64,000 nt of DNA, taken from the NCBI GenBank assembly GCA_033980235.1, contig CM067075.1, forward strand, positions 7,842,608-7,906,607, written 5' to 3'. The position numbers and the translations under genes are program-made. A model generated the notes under the pieces. It was not told the DNA's origin and did not search any database. It saw nothing but the letters and a program-made list of their open reading frames with translations. Position 1 is the stretch's first letter. Each line of letters starts with the position of its first letter. This document shows, in pieces, positions 1 through 13,800 of the stretch. Origin of the DNA: Diadema setosum. Lineage: Eukaryota > Echinodermata > Echinoidea > Diadematoida > Diadematidae.

Positions 1-1017
1 CGCGGGTATATCCCTCGACAGTATGACACTTGGACTGTGGTAGGTAAATACAATGTATGAGATGTATCAGTTACTTGGGGTGCAACCTTACATACCGTAT
101 CTGGACGTGACTGTCTGTGAGGAACAAATTGGCTCGGGTGCACATCACAAGACCGACAGCCACAAATCATACAGCCCTCGAGTCATACAGCCCATGAGTT
201 CAACACATTGCAAACAAGGCCCTCGAGACCGACACATTATGCCCCTGTTGTATCTGTCGAACTAGTGGGTTGTTTATACCTACTGTATAACTCATGGGCT
301 GTATGTCTCGTGGAGCTTTCTAAAATGTCGAATTCGTAGGCTGTATGACTCGTGGGTGTCGGTCTCGTGCGATGACCCAATTTAGCTCAGGTGACATAAT
401 TGAATTCAGTCAGGGGGACGTGTAGGCCTATATCCAGCACACATAAGTGTTTTAGTGCCTTAACTTTGATAGACTCGCATTGAACGCATAATGATGATAA
501 AGTACTTCCTGACTGAATACGGGCCATTCCAAAGATGTGTGGCATTTTCTCGGTGATTTAATTTTCTTCGCATAGTTTTTCAATCATTTTTTTTTTTTTA
601 ATTTAAGAATAGTCCGATTGACAGAAAAACGTATTTTCTGTTCCTCTATGAGGGCTCTTTTAAAAATCGATTAAGAAATAAATGATGTAAAATCGTGTAC
701 TTGTCACTTTACATTGTATAATGTTAACAATAATATTATATGTTATAAACGTTTTGTATTTTCTACGTGGTTTACAAAATGACGTTTTTCTATTTCCATT
801 GTGTAAGTAACGATTTAACATGTAAAATATTTTGGTAGGATGTATATATCGACGCAAACCTTATAACGTATGTTGATTTATTTTTGAAATACATGTAATA
901 TGAATTGATATGAGATGTATGAAGATATTTTTTGTGTCTGCCGCGTTTTATGACTTCCTGTTGAAGATTGTTTCGTAAGATTATGTGCAGATAGATATGT
1001 CTTGTTGTATCTGGGTG

Positions 1018-1052
<35 letters not shown>

Positions 1053-1440
1053 AATCGTAAGTCCCCTAAGTAATCGCAACTTTGCAATTGATTAAAATTT
1101 CATCTTGCTGAAAAGAAAAAGCGATGGATATAAATCACAAACTTCAGACTGAATTCATGGCAAATATTTCAAAAGCTGGGAATGATTCTATATCAATCGC
1201 AGGAAATCGATCGCAAAATTTAGATTATGATTGACATTTCAGTCGAATAGGACATTAGAAAGAGAAGATAATTATGACTTGTTACCATGAAAGTAAGTAG
1301 GGAGGATTTTGAAGGTTACTGAAGATTTGTGATACGAATAAACCAAATATAGGTAAAGCTTTTTTCTCATGCTATCTATGCAGTTAATACAATATAAATC
1401 GCTCAGATTTTGAGATTTATATTTAAACAATTATATGTAC
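1..1440. other. Intergenic, repeat-bearing
   Basis: No gene is seen. Positions ~150-380 hold short degenerate repeats built on 'gactcgtgggctgtatg' and 'ggtctcgtg', related to a stretch near 30240-30430. A (GT)n microsatellite lies at about 1018-1050. The remainder is AT-rich with no coding signal. Confidence 0.6.
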
Positions 1441-1444
1441 AATA

Positions 1445-2350
1445 CAGTATGTCCCCAAAAAAAAAAAATTACAACGGGGCCCTCCGCAATGATATCTTTA
1501 AAAATAGTGAATCACTCTAAATACAAAGTCAGGGTATGAAACTATAACTCATTGCCCACATCTTACAGAAAACCCCACTCGATCTGCTTCAGTGGTCAAA
1601 GAGAAATACGGAATTTTGAAGAGGATGTCAGGAATCTCTTCTGTCCAAGTTCTGTCTACATAATCCTCACACACAAGATCATCGAAATGCTAAACTCGGA
1701 AGAATCCGATTCATGACATGCTTTACAACAATCCACATTTCTCTGTGACCGCTTAACCAAATCGAATGGGGATTTCCGCAAAATAGAGCTAAAATGTTAT
1801 ATTTTAAGAGCCTGAAGTAGCATTTAAAAAATGTAATCATATCGGGCGTTATCAATGCGAAAATCTGATTGTATTTTTTTTTTTTTTTTTGGGGGGGGGG
1901 GGGACATACTGCAGTAAGTCGCCCCAAAAATTACAATCAGATTTTCGAGTTGATAACACCCAATATGATCAACCTGTCTAGGTGCTACTTCAGGGTCTTA
2001 AAATATAACATCTTAGCTCTATTTTGCAGAAAACCCGATTCAATTTGGTTAAGCGGTCACAGAGAAATGCGGATTGTTGTAAAGCATGTCATGAGTCTGA
2101 TTCTTCCAATTTTAGCAATTTAATGCTCATGTGTGTGAATAATAGACAGAATCTGGACAGAAGAGATTCCCGACATCCTCTACAAAATTCCCCATTTCTT
2201 TTTGACCACTGAAGCAAATTGAATGGGGATTTCTGTAAGATGTGGGCAGTGAGTTATAGTTTCATACCCTGAATTTGTATTTAGATTGATTCACTATTTT
2301 TAAAGATATCATTGCGGAGGGACCCGTTGTAATTTTTTTTTTGGGAATAG
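1445..2350. repeat. ~0.9 kb foldback (long inverted repeat)
   Basis: The arms at about 1445-1911 and 1912-2350 are near-complete reverse complements, centred on CTGCAG at 1909-1914. The left end reads TA-CAGTATGTCCCC followed by an A-run. The inner end of the left arm reads as its complement (a G-run, then GACATACTG), so each arm looks like one transposon copy and the pair lies head to head. The TA next to CAGT and the terminus suggest a Tc1/mariner-like MITE; a similar terminus occurs near 9741-9762. The right outer end (~2340-2350) has decayed. Confidence 0.8.
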
Positions 2351-2484
2351 CAAATTGAAAGCAGTGACAAGGTTTATAATATTTGAAATTGAGTTCAATC
2401 AGAAGTTTTAAAAGGTGAGACCCAGATGTGATTTGTATTACGTAATATACAAAATTACAATATTCGTTGTTTTTATTCGGTAAA

Positions 2485-2750
2485 AGGCAGTAGCCTTGTG
2501 GATGTGACGCCCGCCTAGCATTCAGGAGGTCCTTGATTCGAATCCCACTAGAGTGGGTATGCCTGTATGGCCCATGATTTGTATCATAGCTACCACTCAT
2601 ACACACCGGAAAATTGGTGTTTATTAAGTCGATGAAGGGCAATTCGTCATTCAGGTTTGGTTTCTTCCAGTATTCCATAGTGAATATCTGGGCATTCATT
2701 GGACTATCGATCATGGAAAAACATGAGATGACATGCTGAGTATGATAATA
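2485..2750 (+). mobile_element. tRNA-derived SINE
   Basis: An RNA polymerase III A-box-like TAGCCTTGTGG sits at 2491-2501 and a B-box-like GATTCGAATCC at 2535-2545, at tRNA-like spacing. No acceptor stem closes, so this is a SINE head rather than a tRNA gene. The 3' boundary is a guess. Confidence 0.5.
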
Positions 2751-2759
2751 AGTTTCCAT

Positions 2760-4023
2760 GTCCAGCTAGTCTTGTGGAGGGCGTTCTTTAAGACACATCT
2801 TGCATTTTCAAAATGTATCAACGTTTTTGTGTACCTTGGTAATTCAGTGGCCTAATTTCATGTGAACATGAAGCTCCTAGATTTTCATCAACTTTCTTCT
2901 GTGCCTCTGAATAGGCCTACATCTCCGGATTCACCCGTGAATCGCGAGTAGTATCCCAGTACCTTTTTAGACCTCTGTAGATCTGATACTAGTGATCCAG
3001 GGCGAGTGACTAGATTATTTGACGCACCTAGATACAATGTACTCGGCCCGTGACCCCGCCCACACGCATTTAGCTTGTGCGAGGCACAACATTGGTGTAT
3101 TATACATGTACGTGTGTGCCGAGGCGTGGGGGTGCAACAGATCGAATGAGAAGGTGTACGTTTTAACTCACGATTAAAAGATGAAAAAGATGATAAATCA
3201 CCACTCATATTCATTAAACAAAGAGGTGACTGAAAAGCAGACAGAAGAAGCGTGAAATGCCAAAGAATAGTGGAGAGAAAAAAAAATCGTCCCATGACAG
3301 CACAAGAATGACATTATATGATATTGACTGGCCTTGAGGGAGATACCAGAAAATATTGCCCAAACTAAAAGAATTGCCCGAGTCGAAGACAAGGGCAATA
3401 TTTTTTTTTTCAGTGCGGGCAATATTTTCTGGTATCTTCCTCAAGGCCAGATAATATCATAATTATTACCTATCCCCTAGGTAAATTAGGAAAATATGTG
3501 AATACAGTAACTGTTATACACTATGATATAGATCAAGCCACATTTGACTTACCTGTAGATGATCACCAACATGTCGAATAGATGCAAAATTGTTCCATAA
3601 TGTACATCATTCAGTTCCAACTTCCAAGATACATAATAGTTGTAACAGGCGAACTTCACACATCTGAACGTATTCACACTTTGTTTTTGCTTCTGTTTCA
3701 ATTTGGAGAGTTGTAATAAGTGGTGGCCATACGCACTAATATCGCCCTCTGACCTCGAAGTTGGACCAAAATACCAACTACAATTGCCCAGCAAAACTAC
3801 CTCATGTAGGTAATAATTTATGATATCAAGAGTATAGAGAAAGACTAGTTGCATGCTGTCATAATCATAATATGAGCAAAACTCATCCACACATGATCCT
3901 CTAATGCATCTGCTGCTAAAACTTAGCTCCATGCCTCCAACATTGCATTTATATATCACTCTTCCATTACAGCATAATTATTCGAAACAGCTTTACCAGG
4001 TTCACCGGAAACCCATCCTAGTT

Positions 4024-4055
<32 letters not shown>

Positions 4056-4740
4056 CTACACCAGTAGCTATCTCGGTGATGCCATTCCTCTTTGGTGTAA
4101 AACTGTTAAATCAATTGCAACGCTGTTCATCTTACTTCTATTGGTGTATAATTATAACACGTTCCCCAACAGGAACATTCTTTACCAGGTATATACAAAA
4201 ATGATAGAGATGTGTGATTCTGTACAGCCGAGAGACGTTTGACGCTGATAGCCAGTTAAGGAGCCAGTTAAGGAGACAGGATTGGTGCAGAAGTCCAGCC
4301 TATGTTTGCTAAGGATTTGAATGTCATTAGTGGGTTTGGACCAAAACTCGGGACAACTGCAACTTCAAAGTGCTCCATTTCATCAGATGACAAGACAGTA
4401 ATATTGGCGGGGAAGATTAAAACTGGATGTTAGGTAAGTTGAAATTAAGTGGACGAAAAATAGACATTACTTAGAATGACAGAGATTTTTTCATACTGTT
4501 GTCGCTTTTTTTCATACTGCATCTTATGAAAAAGGTAAAATTTTAATTCAAAACATGCAGCATCAAGCACAGAAGAGCTGTTTTTTAAATTTGATGGACT
4601 AAGTGTCCCAAAATGCTGCTGATTCATCGTTTCCTTGTTAATGACTCTGAGTGCCACGTTAACTTCCTGTTCGTAGGTATATGTGTGTGAAAGTTGTGCG
4701 TATTTTCACTCACTTGAATTGAAAGGATTAAAGAAACCTC
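2760..4740. other. Intergenic upstream of the Ig receptor gene
   Basis: No convincing gene. It contains a small foldback at 3318-3461 and a (TTG)n run at about 4023-4055. The open frames here, including a 136-codon one at 3549-3959 on the minus strand, have no recognisable domain or coding bias. Confidence 0.5.
3318..3461. repeat. Small foldback
   Basis: The arm at 3318-3361 is the reverse complement of 3417-3461 with few mismatches, around a ~55 nt loop. The loop contains another partial copy of the GGGCAATATT motif, so the element is an internally repeated hairpin. Confidence 0.75.
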
Positions 4741-4751
4741 GCTCGTTGGGA

Positions 4752-4757
4752 TATAAA
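4752..4757 (+). promoter_or_regulatory. Candidate TATA box of the Ig receptor gene
   Basis: TATAAA lies about 125-150 nt upstream of the first in-frame ATGs. The C/A-rich TTCTTCACAC stretch about 30 nt downstream could hold the start site. Based only on position and motif. Confidence 0.35.
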
Positions 4758-4877
4758 CCTACAATCGTCACTCAAAACCACCTTCTTCACACAACACGGC
4801 TATAATAAACGGAACTCGGATATCACACTTATCATCCGGAGAATCAGACCGGTATTGGTACTGTCCGCTGAACGTGA

Positions 4878-7800
4878 ATGATTGCATGGATTAGGTGTAC
4901 AATGCTCGGTGGGATGTTCGCTGTGCTGTTGTTGTCGCTTTTTTCGCGACAAGTTTACATTGCTTCATGTGAGTAGAGAATCGATTCATATTTCGAGATT
5001 CTATAGTACCGTATAGTGAAAGGGTTTTCATATAGCTGAATATGGGCTATCCAGCCATCTTCTCAGATGGAAAATGATCAAACAAACAAACAAATTTAAA
5101 TGAATTAACTTTCCTTCCTCACTCCTTCCTTCCCTCCTGCTTTCAGCGTCACCGGTTATTACAAAGGCCCCGCAGAATCAGGCCGGTGTTCATGGCAGTG
5201 TTGCTACGTTCACTTGCGAAGCGACGGACATAATGACATTATCTCCAGTAAGAATACGATGGTTTCGAAATGGAGAGCAGCTTTACACGAGCATCCGCTT
5301 CATCATTACGAAACTGAGAAGTGAAGGCGGCTCCATGCTCAGGATGTCGCCCATCCGCCGCCGGCTCGACGACGGAACAGTGATCCGATGCCAGGCTACC
5401 GACGTGGAAGGTAACGCCACGACTTCAAACGCCACGCTGACCGTCTTTGAAGGTGAGATTCTCGAGAAGTGCGTAGATGAAGTGAAGCCTGATGTGTTGT
5501 TGTTGTTGTTTTTTCATAGGCTGCACGAATGAATATGAGATACCCGCATTGATCTCATGAAAGGATGTTTATCCAGGGATGTGTTACAGAGATGGAGTGG
5601 CAACTCTTCGTAATTCATGCAAACACATGTTTGGGATCAAGGCGTTACAATGGGATGTCTAGCATTCCACTACGCTTTGAAGTCATGCGTGGCACCGCTC
5701 AAAGACCCCGTTTACAGTGCGAGGCTCGGCCGCGGCCGAGCCGCGTCCGAGCCCAGCCCCGCTTCAGTGTAAACGCGCAAAAGGCCAAATGCGAGGCCAA
5801 AATTGGCCTCGCATTTGGCCTCGCTCTGGAGGTGGTCTCGGCCGCGGCCGAGCCGCGGCCGAGCCGCGGCCGAGCCCGGCCTCTTCTTGGTGTAAACGCA
5901 AACTGGGCCAAATGCGCGGCCAATTTTAGTCTGGCTTCCAGACCCTCTGCTCGTACTATTTCGCTATTCACGATATTAACCCCCTCAACGTGGAAAACTA
6001 GTATAGTTTAAGGTGGTTTTTGTCCTGCAAAGGATTTTTCCTTCGGCAAAGGCCTTTGCCCGAACGGCGACTTCGTCGCCACGGAATCCAGTTGGCAAAG
6101 GGTCTGAAAACCAGGCTATACAAAATTGCGTTTGTTTACAAGCAGAGCGCCACTACGACAAAATATTGAAAGGTTTGAATTAAAAGCGCGGCCGAGCCCA
6201 GCAGTGTAAACGGACAAAGTTGCGAGGCTCGGACCCCGTTTACAGTGCGGGGCCGGGCTCTGCCGCGGCTCGGCCGCGGCCGAGTCCGGCCTCAATTGCG
6301 CGGCCGAGCCTCGCAATTTTGTCCGTTTACAAAGTTGCGAGGCTCGGCCGCGCAATTGAGGCCGGGCTCGGCCGCGGCCGAGCCCGGCCCCGCACTGTAA
6401 ACGGGGTCTGACTGCAAGACAAAGTTCGGAGACGAAGAGCGCATTTCACCTTTCGTTGAATTACAAGCTCTTTTTCATCGTAAAATTTTAAATGAAATAC
6501 TCGAATTGATTTAGAATAGTTAAAGAAAGAATTCAACATCATAAACATTTATTTCTAGTTTCTTCGTAATGCGCAAATCGAAATGAAATGAAAATTAGGC
6601 CCTCTTAAAAACCTCATATTTTTCTATAATGCGCACATTTCCGCATGTTAGTTTTCTATCTTTTAATCTGGGATAGTTTGATCTTTCAAATAAAGTACTC
6701 CGCTAAAGCGTGTTCCACCGTGCTTTTAAACTATTTGCTGTTAAAATTGTCAGTTTTACACCGCATTTTGATTCGCTGCTCCAATTCAAGGTACACAAAT
6801 TCATTGTTGCCATCACGTTGAAAGAGAGAGCGAATTGCAGTAGGGGCAAGTATTTCTAGATGCGAGAGTGCTAGTCCCGATTATTGATGCTCTCTTTTGT
6901 CAAAGCACATGGGTAACACCTGTAGTTGAACGCATAACTTCTCGGCGGTGCCGCGCATGACTTCAAAGGAGAGCAGTAGTTGTCTCTCCTTCTCTAGCAC
7001 CTCCCTGGTTTATCTGAAACTAGCATCGTGTTCATTTGTCTTTAGATGTGAAGGGTGGAGAAGTAAAACTTAAGGCCGTACTTACTAAAAGGGGAAAATC
7101 AGTCCAAATACGAGTTAGTCTGATAAGACAGAATATTACGAGTTCAACGGTATTATATTTTGATCAAAATCGGATGAATACTTTTGAAGTTTCGCTTTCT
7201 TTCAAGAAACAGTTCTTGAATGGTAAATATGAATATGCAAATAGCAAAGTGAGCATGTCATTCCCTCACAACTTGCCATATAGTTTGTACCGGTACATAA
7301 AATATTGACATTTCCAGTTTTTCATTCAAACGCAATTATGCCCGAGGCTCAAATCCTCGTATATCCAACTGATCATTATGCTGAAGATTTTCAACCAGGA
7401 ATAACATCATGTTTCGGACTTCAATGACAGAAACATTGCATTTCGTCTTTTTTTTTTTTTGTACACGATCAATTGAAAATTATGAGGTTATGACATGGTT
7501 AGCTCACTCATTTGCACATATTCATATCCACTGTACAAGAACTGTTTTGCAGAAATTAGCAAAGCTTCAAAATGCCGTTACTTCCTTACATTTCATCAGA
7601 TTTCAGTCGAGTTTTCACCATTTTGAACTCGTAAAACTTTACTCTTTTTTAAAAGAATAACTTACATTTGGAGTATTAGCATGGAGGTATCATCCTTTGG
7701 TATCAGTGTATGAGAACAGAAACTTTCAAGAGTAAAGGACAATTCCGGACCAGTTAAAAGTTAGTCTAAAACTAAAGAGCGATAAAGTGTGTTACAAGCA

Positions 7801-10800
7801 GGCATGCACAACCATGACAACGGTGAAAATTTAATCAGAAATCAGATAAGAACTAGCTTAGGGAAGTTATGAAACTGAGAAGTTTCGCTAATTTTCACAG
7901 AACAGTTCTTGAATAGTCAATTATCATGAACATCCAGATGGTGAGTTAATGTCATCGCCTCACAACATGTCATATAAAATCGTCCTATGTATCTGACTGA
8001 TCATTATTTTGAAGTTATGCGGCAGGAGCAACACTAAGTTTTACACTTTTATAGCAGGAGAATTTGATTGTCGTCATTTTTTTTTAAATCAAAGGAAGAT
8101 AGATGATGACATCATCAGCTTCGTCATTTGCATAGTATTATCAACTGTTATTTTTCTCATTATTGTTATTATTATTATCATCATCATCATTATTATTATT
8201 TCTTCGGCATTTCAGACATGTGTACGTGGGTAAACACAAAACACAAGTGAAGAAAAAAACAACAACCTAGATTGTGACATAGAAAATTAGGGCTGCTAGG
8301 GGCAACTTAATTACCGTGGCCCGCAGGACTTCTACCCCACACCCAATAAACTATGTCAAAATCTATACATAAAATAGTATGTAATGATATAATAATATGT
8401 AGTAAGTAATGAATTAAACACTTGTTAAACATGCAGTCGTACAGGAAAAAGAAAATTAGGATATGAGGTGCGCAACATGATATGTTTAATTTACTGGGCT
8501 TACATGACCGTAATTTTCTGAAATGATATCAAAACTACAATTTAAACCCTCTTTACAATTGCACTTTTAAGAACATGCAGAGTATGTGAAATATATATGA
8601 TCTCCAAATACAATATCGATTTTTTTTTTTATCTGAAGAGAGGCTTACCCAGAATACTGGAAATCTATAGGGATTGCTGTTTGATGGCTTTGAGGAAACA
8701 AAATCTGATATCGTACTCTTTATACATATCGTTCAAGGAGTATACTTATCTATAGATTCACAGTGAATGAAAGTATTCTGCGTCTTCACATAAAATAACA
8801 TCATCAAATAAAACCTTAAAAAATTAGCAAATCTTTAAAATTTTGGTATAACTGTCTCACTTTAATCCGATTTTGATAACATTTCACCGTTGTGCCTGCT
8901 GTAATCCCCCCCCCCCCCATTTAGACTACGATAATTGTAAACTGGTCCGAGAATGATACGGAAGTCTGAATATGTATGGAACGCTAACACTCCATTCATA
9001 CACTGCTTGCACAGTTAGTGTCAGAGCAGGCTGGGGGAGGGGGGGGGGGAGGAGAACAGTATGTTTTCACCAAGAACGCAGTTAGCCTTGTGTATGCACT
9101 TATGGTCTCCCATGCGTAGATGATACATAGAATGGATCATGACGAATCTCATACGCAGAAAGAAGCCATACATAGGCAGAAAAAGTAATATGAACTTCCT
9201 CTTCCACAGAATGTATGCTCCTACTTTTTTTTTTATAATAGGAAGCTGGACACGCCTACTTCCTTTCAGATTAAAGAAGGACTGTACGATTCAGCGAAAT
9301 ACGACGAATAGAGAGATGCATATATATAAGAAACAAGGGTCTCAAAGTCTGACCAGTGTATAGATATGTTCATCTCATAACATACCAAAGATATCATGCC
9401 AATTTTCTTAAACCTTTATTTTTTTTTTTAAATTTAAGTATGGGCCCGCAAGTTGTGGGCCCATAATCTAAAAAAAGGAGATAAAATAAGAATGAATGAA
9501 GGCGTAATTGGACTACGTACTGTATTCAACGTAATAACGAAACTTGGATTGAGAGTTTTTCTGACGAGTGCTGAAAGAAGGCTCATATCTCGGTGTTCAA
9601 TGGACCATATCGCATAAAACTTAAGCTAGTCGTAAAAAAATATGTGCTAGTTTACGATTATAAAATTATATACAATATGATTTGGTAATTTTCAAATTAC
9701 TCTCATGTAGATTGCCATTAGCATTTTTTTTTTTTTTTTTGCGGGACACACTGTACAGCGAGATTTGTAGATGGAATAGCTTGTTACTAGTTCTGGGTCC
9801 TCTAGTCTCTAGAGGATTAAAAAAAATAATAATGATAATGTCAATGAATTGAATACGCCACGAAAGCAGCCTGTTGACGTATTGCGGATTAATTTAACAT
9901 CATAAACACTGAAATCTGGAGCCTCTCAGTCTTTCCAGTTTACCAAATGCATAATTCTTTTTTTTTTCTGTATTATGTCTTCTGCGAGTATGAATGTAAA
10001 AACGAAAGAAAGAAAATGAATGTCTACTACATCGTCTTCTGATTAGTTAATCAAAGTAACATTATAATCGGAAAGTAATATTCTACTCTTCGCACATTTT
10101 TTAAGGTTTTGTAGGAACGAAAGAGAAAATATATTAGTAACAATCATAATTTTCATCATCATCATCATCATCATCGTCATCAAATTTGATAATTTACCTT
10201 GTTTACGCTGCCATCATTGATCGGTGCAAACATAGAATAGATTTTCCCCGAAAAAAATCTAAACTACTTTTGTAATTCACCTTTTTTTTCAGTCAATACT
10301 AACAAAATATAGCACAAAGACCCATCAGACTAAGATGATATTTTCATTCTTTCCCTTTTTGCTGTTCGGAATTTAGCTTGTTGGATGAAGGGAAAATTCG
10401 CTCCTAATTGTAAAGTTTAAAAGTGATATTGCACAGTCATTTAAATATGTTCATTCCCATGAAAAGCAAACAGTGAAAGTGCACAATCACAGAAACACTG
10501 CTTCCGTAAAAAGCGGGTACCTCGTGATGTTTCTCGTTGTCTATTCACTTTTTCGTGTGCTAAGAGGAAGGAAATTTACTGATTTTCCGAACAGGCGAAT
10601 AAAAAAATAGTCATCAGATTGATGTTTCCTAAAATTCAAATAGCCATAGTCTCATTTCCAAGAAATATATATTTTTAATATCAAAGGTATTACCATTGGG
10701 AGCAGTGATTTAAACAACGCATGAGTTATCACATTTGATGCATATGTGTAGGTTAGTTGTATCACAAGACATCCCTTACAAAAATTTGGGAATAAAGCCT

Positions 10801-13800
10801 AAGATATAAGGAGATATCACTATTTTTCTCACTGAACCATAGCTGTCGAGAGTTTACTCTAGAAACAATTCTATTAAAAACCATTGTTCACATTTTGTAC
10901 ATTTAACAACACTCAACGTTGATTATGATGATGATGATTTTTTTTTTTTTTTACATTGGTTGTTTCTATCCCTCACATTTTTGAACTATTGTAAAGCACT
11001 AAAGCTGAGGTTTTTTTTTTTTCATCTGCAAATGGTAAATAATGCCTTTAACATGTCGCGAGAAAAGAGGTTTCATTTATTAAGAATGATAGACAGTTCT
11101 GTACCCTTGTGAGAAGGCCAAGTGTTAAACGTTGGAAATCAGTGCTGATTGCTCAACAAATGTTAATTCATGATAGATGTTTATAATACTATGAGTTACA
11201 TGACACAAAGTCCATAGTTTTTGGACAGATTCACACGCACAGTTATTACATTTTCTTTTTCTCTTACTCCAGTGACGGAGACTTTTAAAATCTGGAAAAA
11301 AAAGTATCACAAATTTTCTTTTGATAACAATAATAATGATAAGTAACTACTACTACTATACTACTACTACTACTACTACTACTAATAATAATAATAATGA
11401 TAAAAATAACATAACTTATATTGCAAAACTAAGACAGAGTAGGAGAGTTTTCAAATTTTTTTTTTAACGGAATCACATGTCTTGAACACTTTAAAATGTT
11501 CAGAAATGCTATTCCTGAGTTTAGGGGTAAGCATAAGTGTTCTGATCTCCCCCACCTCCACCCCATGATATTTTAGTGACTTTAAGGACAGCAAGAGAAC
11601 CAGAAGCAGATAATTGTAATAATCAAGTGTATGGGAGTAATTTTGAATGAGAGAGATATTGTAACCTTGAGCACAACCATGAACACACTGAAAAAGTGAT
11701 CATTAAACAACGCGATCATGAACAGGGAGCCAATGAAGTAACTTCATCAACTTTATTGAAAAACGTATAATTAACGAAATTGTATCTCCTTTGACACGCG
11801 TTTTTAATTCGTCTTTGTTGTGGTTGTTACTGTTCCCGAAAAATACGAAATCGCTAAAGTAGTTCCCTTTTTAACGAGTCTTCGAATAATTATCGTCAAA
11901 TTTATCTTTTGCTATCTCTCTCAGAAATTCTTAACAGACTAATTTACATACATACACTAATTTCGTGAGTCACTGTGATATATATTATTCTTTCAACTCT
12001 CAGTTCGGGTTCAGGAAAAAAAAAATCTCATGTTTTGCTATCATTGGTTTATCAAAAAAGTAGCTCTTGCGTTTGATAATGTGTCACAAACAACATTGAT
12101 TTAAAAAAAAAATAGACGATTAATCATAATATTTTGTTATTCATGAATTAAGGCATTATGGTATACAGGGTAGGACAATTCTAGATTGGTAAAGTGATTA
12201 TATTGTCCACACCTATACGCAGGAGTTTCTTCATATCACTGGCCAGGATCCGGTTTTATCAAAAGATATAATCGATTATAAATTTCCTTACCACACAGGC
12301 TGCCATAGACGTATGATAGAAATCAACTATATTAACTCTTCATAAAATAGGGCCAAGGAGTCACAGATGAAGTTGATTTCCTGTGGAGTGCCGCAGGGTT
12401 CCCTCCTTGGCCCATCACTGTTCATCCTTAAATAACGATCTCGAAATACTTTTTCTTTTTTTTCTTTTTTTTCGCTCTTTTTTTATTTCCTGATGATTGA
12501 AATTGGGGTCTTTTCCCCCACATCGTGATCCCGCCAGCCTTGCCGATATAATGATCAGTGAGCTAAAGAATACTCAAGCCTGTAGATCAGTGCCAATAAG
12601 TTGTAAAAAAAAAAAAGAAAAAAAAACTCACAATTTTGGCATATGATTCTAAATCCTCTTAAATTATTCCCCAAAACATATCATGGTCAATGACAAGAAT
12701 TTGTTGTTTCGATTTGTGGATTCCACCAAGTATAGGACTCCATGTAGACAGTGACATATCTTGGAAACTGATATAGAGGAATACAGGAATTCTATAAAAT
12801 AGCAAAAACAACAACAAACACACACAAACACTTGAATTGTGTTTTCCACCAAATGCTTTATTGAATGTGTACTCAGCTCTCCACTCTCCACTCTTGAATT
12901 ACGGAATTCTTGCATGAGGAATTTATGCGGAATGTTTTTTCAGGTAACCTCCTTTTTATTTCTAAAACGTGCTATCTTGAATTACTAATCACGCTGCTTA
13001 AACTCTCTCTCTCTCTCTCTCAAATGAATTATTTTTTGATTTTTTTAGGAATAAAATCTTAACAGTAAATCAATTGTATATTCAATATGTTGGAATATTC
13101 ATGTAGTTTTTATCTACGAATAACTTACCAACTATTCTTCAAAATATGTTCAAAAGAAACTATTTGATTCAGACATATCTCACTCGGCGGAGTTAGCTTC
13201 CACGTACCTGAGCAGTTTTTGCTCAAAATATAATAACATTTACAGGATCTAAACCGCGTTTTGCTTCTTGTGAAAGCTCAGAGTACATCTGTATATGTTT
13301 ACAAATGTAAATCAGAATTACATTGGCTTATTTCACTGAATTACTACTCTGGTGTAGTGGTTGATGATAAAATTATATCAAATGATAATATTAATAATTG
13401 CCATACAAATTATGTACTATTTATTGCGTATTATACGGTTTAGTTAACTCACTGCATAGTCCTATTTGTACACCATGGTTATGCCTCAATACTACAGGGA
13501 GATTTTGCTTTGTTTTATTTTAATATACAAACACTCGTTTCTTGTTCAGTTGTTAGTTTTAAATAATTTCCTACCTCCCTAATACAAGCAGTAAGAACTC
13601 GCATTTCCTTGGAAACGTGCAATAGACAAACTTTAGGTTTACGGACTTTTTGTAGGTTTTCTTCATGATTTTTTTTTTCTCTCTCTGGTCTTCTGCATCT
13701 GCAATATATTAGCAAATGACCCTTAATGTACACTGTTTAATATTAATTTTGTGAGATGTGTTTTGTTTCTGATATGTATTTTGTGTTACTACAAAGAAGT

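Noticed and set aside
3549..3959. 136-codon minus-strand ORF
   Set aside because: No domain, no splice or start context, no coding bias.
5565..6011. 148-codon ORF rich in Arg/Pro/Ala
   Set aside because: Lies across GGCCGCGGCCGAG palindromes of the GC-rich transposon; both strands give similar open frames, a composition effect.
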